A stretch of DNA of 64,000 nucleotides, taken from positions 1 to 64,000 of the forward strand of contig CAMNUE010000006.1 of NCBI GenBank assembly GCA_946560065.1, in the 5' to 3' direction. Below, in pieces: positions 25,425 to 34,561 of the stretch. The translations under genes and the position numbers were made by a program. Each line of letters opens with the position of its first letter. Positions within the stretch are counted from its first letter, which is position 1. The stretch comes from an uncultured bacterium. Lineage in GTDB: Bacteria > Bacillota_I > Bacilli_A > RF39 > UBA660. Below the pieces are notes generated by a model. It was not told the DNA's origin and searched no databases. It worked only from the letters and a program-made list of their open reading frames with translations.

Positions 25425-26381
25425 TTACTTTTTTTGAATCTTGATACTTCCTTTATCACATTTGTTACCCCAAGCATCAATTAATTCTCCATCTTTATAA
25501 ATACAAATTCGTTCACAATTATTAGCACATCCTTTGCATTCTAATCCTTTAGTTTCAAACACAATTTCTTCTATATCAAAACTAAATTCAGTCTCTTCTG
25601 CTTTTTGTGATAAAATTGCAACTCCTAAGGCTCCCATTAAATGAGAATTTTGATCAACCGTAACTTCTTCTCCCGTTGCATCTTCAAAAGCCTTAACAAC
25701 TCCTATGTTTTTAGAAACTCCACCTTGAAATACAATTGGTGCCTTTATCTTTTTTCCCTTACCAACGTTGTTTAAATAGTTTGTAACTACTGCTTTACAT
25801 AACCCAGCAACTATATCTTCCTTTTTATGCCCAATCTGTGCTTTATGAACCAAATCGCTTTCAGCAAAAACAGTACATCTAGCAGCTATATTAGTTGGAT
25901 TTTTACTCTTAAGTGCAATCTCTCCAAACTCCTCAACTTCAAGACCTAAACGCTTTGATTGACTAGATAAAAAAGAACCTGTTCCAGCCGCACATAAAGT
26001 ATTCATCGCGTAATCCGTTACAATTCCATTATCAATTATTATAATTTTTGAATCTTGTCCTCCAATTTCAAAAATTGTTCTAACATCAGGATACAAAGAA
26101 AGTGTTCCAATTGCATGAGCTGTAATTTCATTTTTAACAATATTAGCACCTAAAATAACTCCAATTAATTTTCTTGCTGAACCAGTTGTTCCGACACCAA
26201 CAATCTTGTATTTTTTAGGATTAAATTGAACTTTTAAAATACTCATCAATCTCTTTACTGCTCCAATTGGATCTCCCTCAGTCCAAATATACTCACTAGC
26301 AAGTACTTTGTTGTTTTCATCAATAATTATTCCCTTTGTTGAAATAGAGCCAATATCTACTCCTAAATAAGCTTTTTTCAT
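25425..26381 (-). CDS. 2-hydroxyacyl-CoA dehydratase activator-type ATPase (COG1924)
   Basis: This is an ASKHA-fold ATPase of the HgdC/BcrA-BadF type that uses ATP to push an electron of low potential from its 4Fe-4S cluster to a partner. GVDIGSISTKG binds phosphate, and the cluster Cys are in NTLCAAGTGSF and AARCTVFAESD. A C-terminal extension adds five more Cys (LECKGCANNCERIC, NKCDKGS), as seen in the activase-related group rather than plain HgdC. 318 residues. It is the last of three genes with 1- and 11-base spacings or overlaps. The partners are the two subunits upstream. Confidence 0.88.
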   Translation of the reverse strand: MKKAYLGVDIGSISTKGIIIDENNKVLASEYIWTEGDPIGAVKRLMSILKVQFNPKKYKIVGVGTTGSARKLIGVILGANIVKNEITAHAIGTLSLYPDVRTIFEIGGQDSKIIIIDNGIVTDYAMNTLCAAGTGSFLSSQSKRLGLEVEEFGEIALKSKNPTNIAARCTVFAESDLVHKAQIGHKKEDIVAGLCKAVVTNYLNNVGKGKKIKAPIVFQGGVSKNIGVVKAFEDATGEEVTVDQNSHLMGALGVAILSQKAEETEFSFDIEEIVFETKGLECKGCANNCERICIYKDGELIDAWGNKCDKGSIKIQKK

Positions 26382-27452
26382 TTACTTTTTTTGCTCCTTT
26401 CGCATCATAATCATATCATAAAATGCTTCTATTCTAGTGTTAATCCCTACATCACTTGTCTGCGTATCAAAACTAAAATAAATTATTGGTATCTTAAAAT
26501 CTTCTGATATCCTTTGTAAAACAGGCATCGCATCAATTTCCGGTGTACAACCAAAACTTTTAACATGAATTATTCCATCGCAACCATCTTTTGCATAATC
26601 AATCGCCTTTTTAATTGTATACATCGCAGTTGCACCCATATCGTACTTAGCATAATTTTTAATACTTTGTCTAATCTCTTTCACAGGACAATTTAAAATA
26701 GTATTAGAAACATTCATCCAACGTTCAATAACAATTCCTTTCTTAGCAAGCTCTTTTTCCATATAATGATTACTATAAGGATCCATAATCGTGTAATATT
26801 CTCCAACAAAACCAACTTTTAATGGTTTCTTTGGTTTATTAACTTCTAATTTCTTAAACTTCTTCATATACAATTTATATATTATATTAAGTTCTTTCTT
26901 ATCATTAACATCACTTAAATCATCTAAAAATTCTGTATGCAATTTATCAAAGCTTCCCTCTTCCTTTTCAAAGCCTACATTTTCACGAATAAAATCTTCT
27001 ATTTTATCAATAACTTCTACCATTTTAACTGCTACTAAACAAGCACTAGTAATTTTCTTTATACTAAGTTTAGGATTTAGTTTCTTAAATTCATCATAAA
27101 AAGTCATAGGTTTTGAAAAATCTGCATTAGCCATATTAACAAACTTAACTTTATACCCTAAGTCCCTTAATATTTGTTCATGCAACTCCCCATAATAACC
27201 AAGTCTACATAAACCACCTACTTGAATTAAAACATCTGCTCCAGCCTCTATTGCCTCAATATAACCACCAAGTTGATATTTAAAAGGTGTACAAACAAAA
27301 TCAGGAGAATTCTTAGTACCAAGTTCTAAAGTTTTCTTAGTAGTTGGAGGAGCATCAATATAATCACAATCAAGACCATTTTTTATAATATGTCTAGCTG
27401 CTACATTATAAGAACCAAAACGAGGAAAATTTACTTTTGCCTTACTCATCAT
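26382..27452 (-). CDS. Acyl-CoA dehydratase-related iron-sulfur subunit (HgdB/COG3580-3581 type)
   Basis: This 356-residue protein belongs to the group of dehydratase-component-like proteins that accompany COG1924 ATPases. Visible pieces are VNFPRFGSYN, FVCTPFKYQLGGY, GADVLIQVGGLCRLGYYGE and HVKSFGCTPEIDAMP, with Cys at the positions expected to bind an iron-sulfur (perhaps double-cubane) cluster. No CoA-transferase or substrate enzyme is nearby, so the substrate is open. The start is one of three close ATGs; 27452 gives an 8-base spacer from AAAGGA. It overlaps the next gene upstream by 11 bases. Confidence 0.8.
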   Translation of the reverse strand: MMSKAKVNFPRFGSYNVAARHIIKNGLDCDYIDAPPTTKKTLELGTKNSPDFVCTPFKYQLGGYIEAIEAGADVLIQVGGLCRLGYYGELHEQILRDLGYKVKFVNMANADFSKPMTFYDEFKKLNPKLSIKKITSACLVAVKMVEVIDKIEDFIRENVGFEKEEGSFDKLHTEFLDDLSDVNDKKELNIIYKLYMKKFKKLEVNKPKKPLKVGFVGEYYTIMDPYSNHYMEKELAKKGIVIERWMNVSNTILNCPVKEIRQSIKNYAKYDMGATAMYTIKKAIDYAKDGCDGIIHVKSFGCTPEIDAMPVLQRISEDFKIPIIYFSFDTQTSDVGINTRIEAFYDMIMMRKEQKK

Positions 27453-28368
27453 AATCATTATCCTTTCTAAGTTTTATAATATCAACAAAACTTTCAAGTC
27501 TTGTCTCCATTCCAGCAGTACCCTCTTGACCGTCTAACACCAAGCTAATAGTAGGTTTCTCCTTAAATCTTCTAATTATCATCTCATTAACCAAAGAATC
27601 TGGACCACAAGGAAAAGAAGTAACTAAAATAATTCCATCCACTTTTTCTTTATAAATTGCAATTGAACCAACTAGTTCCTTATTAAAAGTCCAAGGGAGT
27701 GTTGAACTAATCATTTTAGCTTTTTCCAAAGCTCTTTTCTCATCAACAACACATCCTAAGATTGGAATACATCCAAGTTCCTTAAGAGTTTTTAAAATAG
27801 GTTCTCCAACATATTTATCATAAATATTATAAGGATGTGAAACAATTAAAATTTTTAATCCATCCTTTTCAAGTAATTGTTTTTGATTATTTATCTCAAT
27901 CAACTTAGAAGTCTTCTCAGCCTGCTTTGCAACATAATAAGCTTTTAATACAAGTGCCTTATTCTTACCAAGAAATTTTCCCATCTTCATAAAAGCCTTA
28001 AGTTCCGTATCTTTATTATGTACATCAATACTATAATATAAAATTTTAAGTTTTTTCTCACGATAAGTATTATTAATAACATCATATATTGCTTGAAACT
28101 TTGAACAAACAAATTCTTTCTTGTCTCCAAAAGTTGCTACTCTAGGAATAAATATATAATCACATTTATCTATTAAATAATCAACATGTCCTGTAAAAAT
28201 CTTACTTGATAAACAAGACTCATCAATCGCATGTTCTGTTCCTCTTTTTATTATTTCTTTATTTGTATCTGGACTAACGATATATTCAATTCCTAACTCA
28301 TCAAAAAAAGTCTCCCACAATATATGATATCTATAATACAAAAAGCCTCTAGGTATCCCAACCTTCAT
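27442..28368 (-). CDS. Acyl-CoA dehydratase activase-related protein (DUF2229-like)
   Basis: The first gene of the trio makes a 308-residue protein starting MKVGIPRGFLYYRYHILWETFF, the signature of the DUF2229 family. Further elements are DESCLSSKIFTGH, IFIPRV, LIVSHPYNIYD and TSFPCGPDSL, with Cys likely bound to iron-sulfur. In many Firmicutes this protein, the COG3580-like subunit and the COG1924 ATPase are fused into one chain of about 1,400 residues; here they are three genes. The ATG at 28368 has AGAGGTG upstream; the earlier start at 28395 does not. Confidence 0.8.
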   Translation of the reverse strand: MKVGIPRGFLYYRYHILWETFFDELGIEYIVSPDTNKEIIKRGTEHAIDESCLSSKIFTGHVDYLIDKCDYIFIPRVATFGDKKEFVCSKFQAIYDVINNTYREKKLKILYYSIDVHNKDTELKAFMKMGKFLGKNKALVLKAYYVAKQAEKTSKLIEINNQKQLLEKDGLKILIVSHPYNIYDKYVGEPILKTLKELGCIPILGCVVDEKRALEKAKMISSTLPWTFNKELVGSIAIYKEKVDGIILVTSFPCGPDSLVNEMIIRRFKEKPTISLVLDGQEGTAGMETRLESFVDIIKLRKDNDYDE

Positions 28369-28392
28369 AATTACACCTCTAAATAATTCTAA

Positions 28393-28422
28393 CAAAAAAC
28401 AACAAAGTTTACAACTTTGTTG
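28393..28422 (-). terminator. Terminator at the end of the mraZ-pbpB operon
   Basis: A 10-bp perfect stem CAACAAAGTT/AACTTTGTTG with a 3-base loop on the minus strand is followed by six U residues. It lies just past the stop of the 175-residue anchored protein. Confidence 0.9.
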
Positions 28423-28431
28423 CTCAATTAT

Positions 28432-28959
28432 CTACTCAACTGATTTAGTAACAAGTCCCAATTTATAATTAAAGTTTCTTGTTCCTACAATAGTAGATGG
28501 ATTATAAAATACTGTTAGTTTTAAAACAACTTCTTCACCAGGTTTCAATTCTTTTCCGATAACATCATTATAAGTAATTGTAACTGGATCAATCATACTA
28601 TTAAATTTACTATCATCATAATCTGGACTTTCCATTAAATCAACTATTACAGCATCAAGAGTTCCTTCATTCTTTATAGTAACACTGTAACTAATTTCAT
28701 CATGCGCAGTATTAAGAATAAAACTCATATCCAGTTCTTTTCCTTCTTCACTGATTTCTACATTTCCACTAGGATTAATAGTTCCTCCTTTAGTCGAAGA
28801 ATCCTTTGTAACATTGGTAAAAGACACATCAAACTTTCCAACGTCATTTATTTTATCCTCTAATTTCATTGAAAGTACTATAAAACCAATTCCCATAAAT
28901 ACAATAGTTACACAAAGAACTATGATTACACTATTTCTAATATTAATCATTGTCTTCAC
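28432..28959 (-). CDS. Membrane-anchored beta-rich protein, unknown
   Basis: This 175-residue protein has one N-terminal helix (VIIVLCVTIVFMGIGFIVLS) and an external domain built of strands (FDVSFTNVT, ISYSVTIKNEGTLDAVIVDL, EVVLKLTVFYNP). It looks like the immunoglobulin-like or TasA-like exported domains of Firmicutes, which I cannot separate by eye. GTG start at 28959, with GGGGAG 7 bases upstream inside the previous gene's end. It is last in the run mraZ-rsmH-ftsL-pbpB-(294 aa)-(175 aa). Confidence 0.7.
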   Translation of the reverse strand: MKTMINIRNSVIIVLCVTIVFMGIGFIVLSMKLEDKINDVGKFDVSFTNVTKDSSTKGGTINPSGNVEISEEGKELDMSFILNTAHDEISYSVTIKNEGTLDAVIVDLMESPDYDDSKFNSMIDPVTITYNDVIGKELKPGEEVVLKLTVFYNPSTIVGTRNFNYKLGLVTKSVE

Positions 28960-28960
28960 A

Positions 28961-29845
28961 TTAACACTCCCCTTTTTTACTTAAATCAGCACTACCATTA
29001 TAACAATAACTGTAACTTTTATCATTATCTATAATTTCAATATATGCAAATACTTTACCTTCACGAACATAATACCAACTATTATTAGAAGGATAATATT
29101 TTTGCTTATTATCAGCAGGAATCATACTAATTACAAGTTCAGTATTACCTTTCTCTAAAAAACTTATATTATTTTTACTTATATAATCTTCTATTTTCTT
29201 ATAAACATTGTTAATATACTTTTTACTACTACCATCATCTAATGCTTGATCATCATCTTGATTCTTATCTTTACTGTTTTTCTTAATCCTAGGAAACTCT
29301 TTAGAATAATTATCAAGAACTCTTAAAATACTTTCATCATCGTCTTCTAAACTAACATTTAATTTTAAAGTATTAGCTTTTACATTCAAAGTACTACTCT
29401 CCGTAACAACATTTGTATTTAACTTATACTTTGTAAGTACCTTAAGTAATTCACTTTTAAATTCATCCCTATAATAATCACCATAATCAGTTAAATTAAT
29501 TATTGAACTACTCTTCAAATAATTATTCTCAATAAGTAATGTCATCACTTTATCAAGTCCAGATGAAACACTGCTGTTTTCAACATTTTTATTATAAAGA
29601 CATGAGGATTTATCATTAAAAAACATAATATGATAAATATTTTTTGCTTCATTAATAACCAAAGCAAAATTAACATTATTATCAATATTAAATTCAAACA
29701 TATTTTTATATTCACTTGTCTTTATAAATCTATCACTCGACCCCATACTACTTTTATATTCAGGTATAACTTCTTTAAAGACGTAATAAAGGGAAGCTCC
29801 TATAATTAGAACTATTTCAAACACTACAAATATTTTTTTCTCCAT
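28961..29845 (-). CDS. Membrane-anchored protein next to pbpB, unknown
   Basis: This 294-residue protein starts with a membrane helix (IFVVFEIVLIIGASLYYVF) and has an external domain rich in Asn, Ser, Asp and Lys. It includes a charged linker near residue 195 (KNSKDKNQDDDQALDDGSS) and ends with a Cys pair (YSYCYNGSADLSKKGEC) that might form a disulphide with Cys near residue 80. I do not recognise it. It starts 3 bases after the pbpB stop, so it is co-translated with the division PBP. A role in wall synthesis is suggested only by position. Confidence 0.7.
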   Translation of the reverse strand: MEKKIFVVFEIVLIIGASLYYVFKEVIPEYKSSMGSSDRFIKTSEYKNMFEFNIDNNVNFALVINEAKNIYHIMFFNDKSSCLYNKNVENSSVSSGLDKVMTLLIENNYLKSSSIINLTDYGDYYRDEFKSELLKVLTKYKLNTNVVTESSTLNVKANTLKLNVSLEDDDESILRVLDNYSKEFPRIKKNSKDKNQDDDQALDDGSSKKYINNVYKKIEDYISKNNISFLEKGNTELVISMIPADNKQKYYPSNNSWYYVREGKVFAYIEIIDNDKSYSYCYNGSADLSKKGEC

Positions 29846-29848
29846 AAG

Positions 29849-32005
29849 CTACCCTTGTTCATCCACTGTATATTTTGGTGATAATTTCAATATTACTTCC
29901 ATTCCATCTGTAATAGTCGTTCCTTCAGATACAGATTGCTCTGTAACATAACCAACTCCATCTAAGTTAACTTTTAACCCTAATTTTTGTAGTAAATCTT
30001 TAGCAACCTTTGCTGAAAGACCAACTACGTTTGGAACAGTTATTCCCGTATCGTTTGTAATCAAATATATTGTATCATTAGTTGTAATTACATCTTTTTT
30101 GTTAGGTGTTTGTTTAATTACTTTATTTCCACCACCAAGTACAACATAATTAATTTTATTAGCTTCTAAAGTAGTTTTAACATTATCAAGCTTCTTATTG
30201 ATAAAATTAGGTACTTCATAATCATTAATCTCTATTGCAGGAGTCTCCGTATCGCTATTTCCAAAGTATTTAGAAATATTAGTTACTATTTCTTTAACTG
30301 CATTACTAATAGGCTTTTGACTACCAGCAGAAGGTCTTTTAACAGATGCATATATAATTACTTGTGGATTACTCTTTGGATAAACTCCTGAGAAAGAAGA
30401 AATAATATCTTCTTTTCCATTCATATATCCTCCGCCTCTTTCATTAGCAATCTGAGCAGTACCTGTTTTTCCAACAAGTTCTCCACCAGGAATTCTATAA
30501 CCACTTCCCGTATTACCAATTCCATTAACACAATCATCCATTAATTGAATCATCTTACTAACTGTACTAGTTGAGGCCACACGCTCAATTTCTTCTCTTT
30601 TATTTTCTAAATCAACTTCGCCAGTATCAGAATTTACTATTTTTGAAATTATATATGGTTCTAATAACATTCCATCATTAGTGAGTGGTGTCATTGCCTT
30701 AACATTTTGAATTGGCGTTGTCGTAATTCCTTGACCAAATCCAGCATTATAAATTTCTGTCTCATATTTAAATTCTAAATTACCACGTGATTCATTAGGA
30801 AGTTCTATTCCTGTCTTCTTACCAAATCCCAATTTCTTAAAATATTGTCTTAACATTACACTAGACATATGCTTATTAATTATATTGATTACACCAACGT
30901 TACTACTCATTGCATAACCTTTATCATAGGAAATAACTCCCCAACCACCACGGTTCCAGTCACCAATTTCTGTACCATCACTTGTCACATAAACACCAGA
31001 CTTATAAGTTTCAGAGCCATTATAAACACCATTTTCCATAGCTGCCATATAAGTGAATGTCTTCATTGTTGACCCAGGCTCATAAGGAGAAGCCACTAAC
31101 ATGTCTAAATAATTGGAAATATTTCGTTTATTAGGATCAAATGAAGGAGAAGTTGCTGTTCCAAGAACGGCCCCACTCTTAGCATCCAAAATCGTTATAT
31201 GAAACCAATCCCAATCAAAATCCTTATCAGAATTATTAAGAGCTTGTTCTACAAAGAATTGAATATTAGAATCAATTGTCAAATAAATATCTTTTCCTTG
31301 TACTGCTTCTTTTTTAATAACTGGAGTATTCGCAATCTTATATCCCTTTAAATCTTTTTGGTAAGTCGTATAACCATCCTCACCCTTTAAAATTGAATCA
31401 TATTGCTTCTCAATTCCCATTTCACCCTTAATAGTTAAATTCTCATCATCCTCATTTTTCGCATACCCAATTGTATATGATGAAAATTGTCCCTTTGGAT
31501 AATATCTTTTAAAGCTTTCTATAAAATCAAGTCCTGGTAAATTCAAATCTTCTATTTTCTTTTTAGTAAGCTCATTAAGTCCTTTACCCTTACTACCAAA
31601 CTCCGTTTGATAAACATTTTCTCTATTTAAATACTTCAACACTTCATCTTTTTCCATTTCAAGTACTGGAGCTAACTTTTCAGCCGTTTCTTCCTTATTA
31701 ACAACATGCTGTGGCTTTTTCTTATTAGTCGTACGTTTTTCATCTAAATAAGCAATAAGCTTATATGAAGAAACATTTTGAGCCAAAGCATCTCCATTAG
31801 TAGAATAAATTGAGCCACGCTTAGCCGAAACAGTATCTGTTCTAGTAGTTCTTTTACTGGCAAGCTCTTTTAAATTAATTCCATCAATTTCTTTAGCAGT
31901 CCCAAGTTGAATAACTCTAAATATCATCAGGCAAAATAAAAAAAGAGAAACTAATATAATTATTATTGAATATCTAATATTATTTCTCTTCTTTTTCTTT
32001 TTCAA
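29849..32005 (-). CDS. pbpB: Division penicillin-binding protein 2B/2X type with two PASTA domains
   Basis: This is the septal peptidoglycan transpeptidase that works with FtsW and the FtsL complex. Residues 11-31 form the membrane helix and the dimerisation domain follows (RGSIYSTNGDALA). The transpeptidase has Ser312 and Lys315 (GSTMK), SSN at 367-369 and KTG at 513-515. Two PASTA domains fill about residues 590-712 (VPNFINKKLDN, VPNVVGLSAKVA). 718 residues, as for PBP2B/2X. It starts at TTG 32005 with AGGAAGTG 5 bases upstream. Its place directly after mraZ, rsmH and ftsL identifies it as the division enzyme, in contrast to the single-PASTA paralogue at 4.3 kb. Confidence 0.93.
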   Translation of the reverse strand: MKKKKKRNNIRYSIIIILVSLFLFCLMIFRVIQLGTAKEIDGINLKELASKRTTRTDTVSAKRGSIYSTNGDALAQNVSSYKLIAYLDEKRTTNKKKPQHVVNKEETAEKLAPVLEMEKDEVLKYLNRENVYQTEFGSKGKGLNELTKKKIEDLNLPGLDFIESFKRYYPKGQFSSYTIGYAKNEDDENLTIKGEMGIEKQYDSILKGEDGYTTYQKDLKGYKIANTPVIKKEAVQGKDIYLTIDSNIQFFVEQALNNSDKDFDWDWFHITILDAKSGAVLGTATSPSFDPNKRNISNYLDMLVASPYEPGSTMKTFTYMAAMENGVYNGSETYKSGVYVTSDGTEIGDWNRGGWGVISYDKGYAMSSNVGVINIINKHMSSVMLRQYFKKLGFGKKTGIELPNESRGNLEFKYETEIYNAGFGQGITTTPIQNVKAMTPLTNDGMLLEPYIISKIVNSDTGEVDLENKREEIERVASTSTVSKMIQLMDDCVNGIGNTGSGYRIPGGELVGKTGTAQIANERGGGYMNGKEDIISSFSGVYPKSNPQVIIYASVKRPSAGSQKPISNAVKEIVTNISKYFGNSDTETPAIEINDYEVPNFINKKLDNVKTTLEANKINYVVLGGGNKVIKQTPNKKDVITTNDTIYLITNDTGITVPNVVGLSAKVAKDLLQKLGLKVNLDGVGYVTEQSVSEGTTITDGMEVILKLSPKYTVDEQG

Positions 32006-32019
32006 GGTATCACTTCCTA

Positions 32020-32319
32020 TTAATTATCTTCTTCAACAGTCTTTATATTATTATTATTATAACTCAAACCCTGTTGTTCTGCAACTTCTTGTATCTTAGT
32101 TAAGGAAGCAAGTTCATCAATTGTCATTGCTAGTGATTCATTAGTCTTTTTTTGTTTATCTATCTCTTTCTTTTGTTTTTCTACTTCAAAATTAATCTCC
32201 GCTAATGTCGCCTTAGAAAAAACTGTCAACATTGGTGACACTACTAATAAGAAAAGTGCTAAAGAATATATTAACTTTTCAAATTTAGACATTTTTAATT
32301 TCTTTTTAACCTTTCTCAT
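32020..32319 (-). CDS. ftsL: FtsL-like divisome protein
   Basis: This bitopic protein of 99 residues has a basic cytoplasmic start (MRKVKKKLKMSKFEK), one helix (LIYSLALFLLVVSPMLTVFS) and a coiled coil with heptads (INFEVEKQKKEIDKQKKTNESLAMTIDEL). That is the FtsL/DivIC architecture, and its position between rsmH and pbpB indicates FtsL. Sequence conservation in this family is poor, so the call rests on architecture and position. I start at ATG 32319, 9 bases after AGGAG; the upstream ATGs touch that site. Confidence 0.85.
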   Translation of the reverse strand: MRKVKKKLKMSKFEKLIYSLALFLLVVSPMLTVFSKATLAEINFEVEKQKKEIDKQKKTNESLAMTIDELASLTKIQEVAEQQGLSYNNNNIKTVEEDN

Positions 32320-32331
32320 TATCATCATCTC

Positions 32332-33264
32332 CTATTTTATTCTTTCAATTACCCTTAACTTAGAACTTCTAGCCCTAGGATTTTTTTCTATTTCCTCATC
32401 ACTTGGAACTATCGCCTTATTAACTACTAATTTAAAATCAGGTAAATACTCATCAGGTATATTAGGCATTCCCTTAACTTTATCATCAACCTTACATTTT
32501 TCTTTAAATATATTTTTAACCAATCTATCCTCTAGAGAATGAAATGTAATAACTGCCACTCTTCCTCCAACTTTTAATAAAGATAAAGCCTGTTCTATTG
32601 CAGGTTCAATTACATCTAATTCATGATTAACTTCAATCCTAATTGCTTGAAAAATCTGACGAGCTGGATGTTTATCTTTTCTAAATTTCATAGGTACAGC
32701 AGTTTTAATTATCTCTACCAACTCTAATGTTGTCTCAATTGGTTTTACTTCTCGTGCTTCACATATCTTTTTTGCAATATTATTTGCAAATTTATCTTCA
32801 CCATATTTATAAAAAATACGTGAAAGTTCTTCCTTTGAATATTCATTAACAACCTCATAAGCTGAAAGTTTTTGCTCCCTATCCATACGCATGTCAAGTC
32901 TTGCGTCATTATGGTAAGAAAACCCTCTCTCTTCCTCATCAAGTTGTGGTGATGAAACACCTAAATCAAACAATATTCCATCTACTTCTTTGACACCAAG
33001 TTCTAAAAGTTTTTCTTTCATATAAACAAAATTACTTTTAATGATAGTGAAGTTAGTACCAATCATACTAAGACGACTGGTACTATGCCGAATTGCTTCA
33101 CTATCCTGGTCAAAGGCGAATAAATACCCCTTATTTATTCTATCTAAGATGTTACTACTGTGTCCTCCATAGCCTAAAGTAGCGTCAACTATAATGCTAT
33201 TTTCTTTTAAATTTAGGGAGGAAATAGATTCATTAAGTAGTACGCTTACATGTTTTTCCATCAT
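32332..33264 (-). CDS. rsmH: 16S rRNA (cytosine(1402)-N4)-methyltransferase RsmH
   Basis: RsmH methylates C1402 of 16S rRNA using S-adenosylmethionine. The 310-residue protein has HVSVLLNE at the start, the SAM site [10 protein letters not shown], and [27 protein letters not shown] and [13 protein letters not shown] further on. It matches the whole family and its usual length. It overlaps the mraZ stop by 4 bases (ATGA), as in many dcw clusters. Confidence 0.97.
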   Translation of the reverse strand: MMEKHVSVLLNESISSLNLKENSIIVDATLGYGGHSSNILDRINKGYLFAFDQDSEAIRHSTSRLSMIGTNFTIIKSNFVYMKEKLLELGVKEVDGILFDLGVSSPQLDEEERGFSYHNDARLDMRMDREQKLSAYEVVNEYSKEELSRIFYKYGEDKFANNIAKKICEAREVKPIETTLELVEIIKTAVPMKFRKDKHPARQIFQAIRIEVNHELDVIEPAIEQALSLLKVGGRVAVITFHSLEDRLVKNIFKEKCKVDDKVKGMPNIPDEYLPDFKLVVNKAIVPSDEEIEKNPRARSSKLRVIERIK

Positions 33265-33698
33265 AAATCCACACTTTCATTAAATAAATTCTCAGCTATG
33301 TCTGACATATTGTCTTTGCTAGAATCGAAGAAACTATTCCAATCTTCCTGTGACCAGATTTCTAATCTGTCTCCTGTACCAATTATAACACATTCTTTCT
33401 TTAAATGTGCGTAATCAATCAAAGGAGTAGCCACATTAACACGACCTTGTTTATCCAATTCTACGCTTGTAGCACCTGACATAAAGAAACGATTAAAATT
33501 TCTCGCATCTTTTCTAGTAAAAGGTAAAGACATAAGTTTATTAGTAATTGCTTTAAAATTGTCTAGTGAATAAACAAATAGACAATTTTCAATACCTCTA
33601 GTGATAATAAAAGAATCCCCTAGTTCTTCTCTAAACTTAGAAGGAATTATAATTCTTCCCTTATCATCAATTGTATGATGGTATTCTCCAATAAACAT
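33261..33698 (-). CDS. mraZ: Transcriptional regulator MraZ
   Basis: MraZ is a 145-residue DNA-binding protein with two AbrB-like repeats ([13 protein letters not shown] and [12 protein letters not shown] types; here [10 protein letters not shown]). It controls its own dcw operon. I start at ATG 33698 ([15 protein letters not shown]), the family's usual N-terminus, with GGGGGA 4 bases upstream; the GTG at 33710 is within the operator. It is the first gene of the operon rsmH, ftsL, pbpB and two unknown anchored proteins. Confidence 0.97.
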   Translation of the reverse strand: MFIGEYHHTIDDKGRIIIPSKFREELGDSFIITRGIENCLFVYSLDNFKAITNKLMSLPFTRKDARNFNRFFMSGATSVELDKQGRVNVATPLIDYAHLKKECVIIGTGDRLEIWSQEDWNSFFDSSKDNMSDIAENLFNESVDL

Positions 33699-33706
33699 TT
33701 TATCCC

Positions 33707-33730
33707 CCACTTTTCACCACAATCAACCAC
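33707..33730 (-). promoter_or_regulatory. Probable MraZ operator: three GTGG repeats
   Basis: On the minus strand GTGG occurs three times at exact 10-bp steps (33727-33730, 33717-33720, 33707-33710) between the promoter and the mraZ start; the last copy runs into the ribosome site. MraZ is known to bind short tandem G-rich direct repeats about one helical turn apart upstream of its own gene, so autoregulation is very likely. Confidence 0.8.
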
Positions 33731-33741
33731 TACCTATTATT

Positions 33742-33770
33742 ATATTACAAAAATACATTTTAAATGTAAA
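33742..33770 (-). promoter_or_regulatory. Promoter of the mraZ operon
   Basis: TTTACA (33765-33770), 17 bases, TAATAT (33742-33747) on the minus strand. A TATAAT overlaps at 33739-33744 but with a 20-base spacer. The GTGG repeats start about 12 bases downstream. Confidence 0.55.
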
Positions 33771-33811
33771 TATCAAAAAATATTTTTCTTAACAGTTTTA
33801 CATTTCTTTAC

Positions 33812-33842
33812 AAAAAAATATCACCTCAATACTAGTGATATT
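33812..33842 (-). terminator. Terminator of the 954/222-residue operon
   Basis: AATATCAC/GTGATATT arms (33835-33842 and 33817-33824) with a 10-base loop, followed by five or more U residues on the minus strand, directly upstream of the mraZ promoter. Confidence 0.8.
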
Positions 33843-33881
33843 TTTAATAAATATTTTCTCTTCTCAATTACTATCTAAAAA

Positions 33882-34550
33882 CTATCTTACCGACTTCTTC
33901 TCATTTTCAATATTTGGTACTGTTGAAATTGCTCTTTGAGCTAAACCTTCTTCATTATCCTGATTATAGGAAAAAACGTAAACTAAATTACCACAAAAGG
34001 TGCATGAAACAGGTCGTCCTAAAATCCATTTAAAATTAACAGTACCATCATGTTCGTCAACTGTACCATAATTTTCATAATACATAGCAGCCATGGACCT
34101 ATCCCAAGGTTCAGGATTATAATCCATAAATCCTTTACCTACTGGTGTACTAGCATTATATAAAGCAGCAAGTACTTCATAACGGTCTTTATTAGATATA
34201 TCAATTACATCCTTCTCAACTTCTACATAACCATAATCAACATCAGGTAACTCTTCTTGAGTAAGACCTAATACTTCAAAATTAAATTTTTTTCTAAATT
34301 CATGAGTAAATTCATATGAAGCACACTGTCTAACATAATGTGGAATTATTCCAATAAATCCTAAAGTATTTCTACCTTCCCTATTTTCATCAGCTAAAGC
34401 AATTTTTATAGCCAAAATCAATGTATCAACATCAACTCGATTAGGAATCATTTGCGCAAGTCGATGATAAAACTCACTTTCAGAATTATATCTATTAAAT
34501 GTACCACAAGCTTCTGAAAAAGCTCTTCTTGCATCTTCCATATATAACAT
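33882..34550 (-). CDS. Unknown protein with an ALYN...GxGF...DxxxGR domain
   Basis: I cannot name this 222-residue soluble protein. Its C-terminal 90 residues read LAALYN, GKGFMDYNP, FKWILGRPV and SYNQDNEEGLAQRAI. From memory this follows the pattern of a small domain common in bacterial and phage genomes (ALYN - G.GF - FDY..GR..K - YDRDNG.GAA), whose function I do not know. In place of the usual DY/GR context it has FKWILGRP, plus a CxxC (SCTFCGN). The N-terminal half is helical (EDARRAFSEACGTFNRYNS). It lies 11 bases after the 954-residue gene with its own ribosome site GGGGA, and they share a terminator. Confidence 0.7.
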   Translation of the reverse strand: MLYMEDARRAFSEACGTFNRYNSESEFYHRLAQMIPNRVDVDTLILAIKIALADENREGRNTLGFIGIIPHYVRQCASYEFTHEFRKKFNFEVLGLTQEELPDVDYGYVEVEKDVIDISNKDRYEVLAALYNASTPVGKGFMDYNPEPWDRSMAAMYYENYGTVDEHDGTVNFKWILGRPVSCTFCGNLVYVFSYNQDNEEGLAQRAISTVPNIENEKKSVR

Positions 34551-34561
34551 AAAATTATCCC

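Noticed and set aside
25425..28368. Trio as a complete 2-hydroxyglutaryl-CoA dehydratase pathway
   Set aside because: No CoA-transferase, dehydrogenase or second dehydratase subunit is present, and the proteins fit the activase-related group rather than HgdAB.
32745..32960. Small open frames inside rsmH and other genes
   Set aside because: They lie wholly within well-supported genes in another frame, lack ribosome sites and have no recognisable content.
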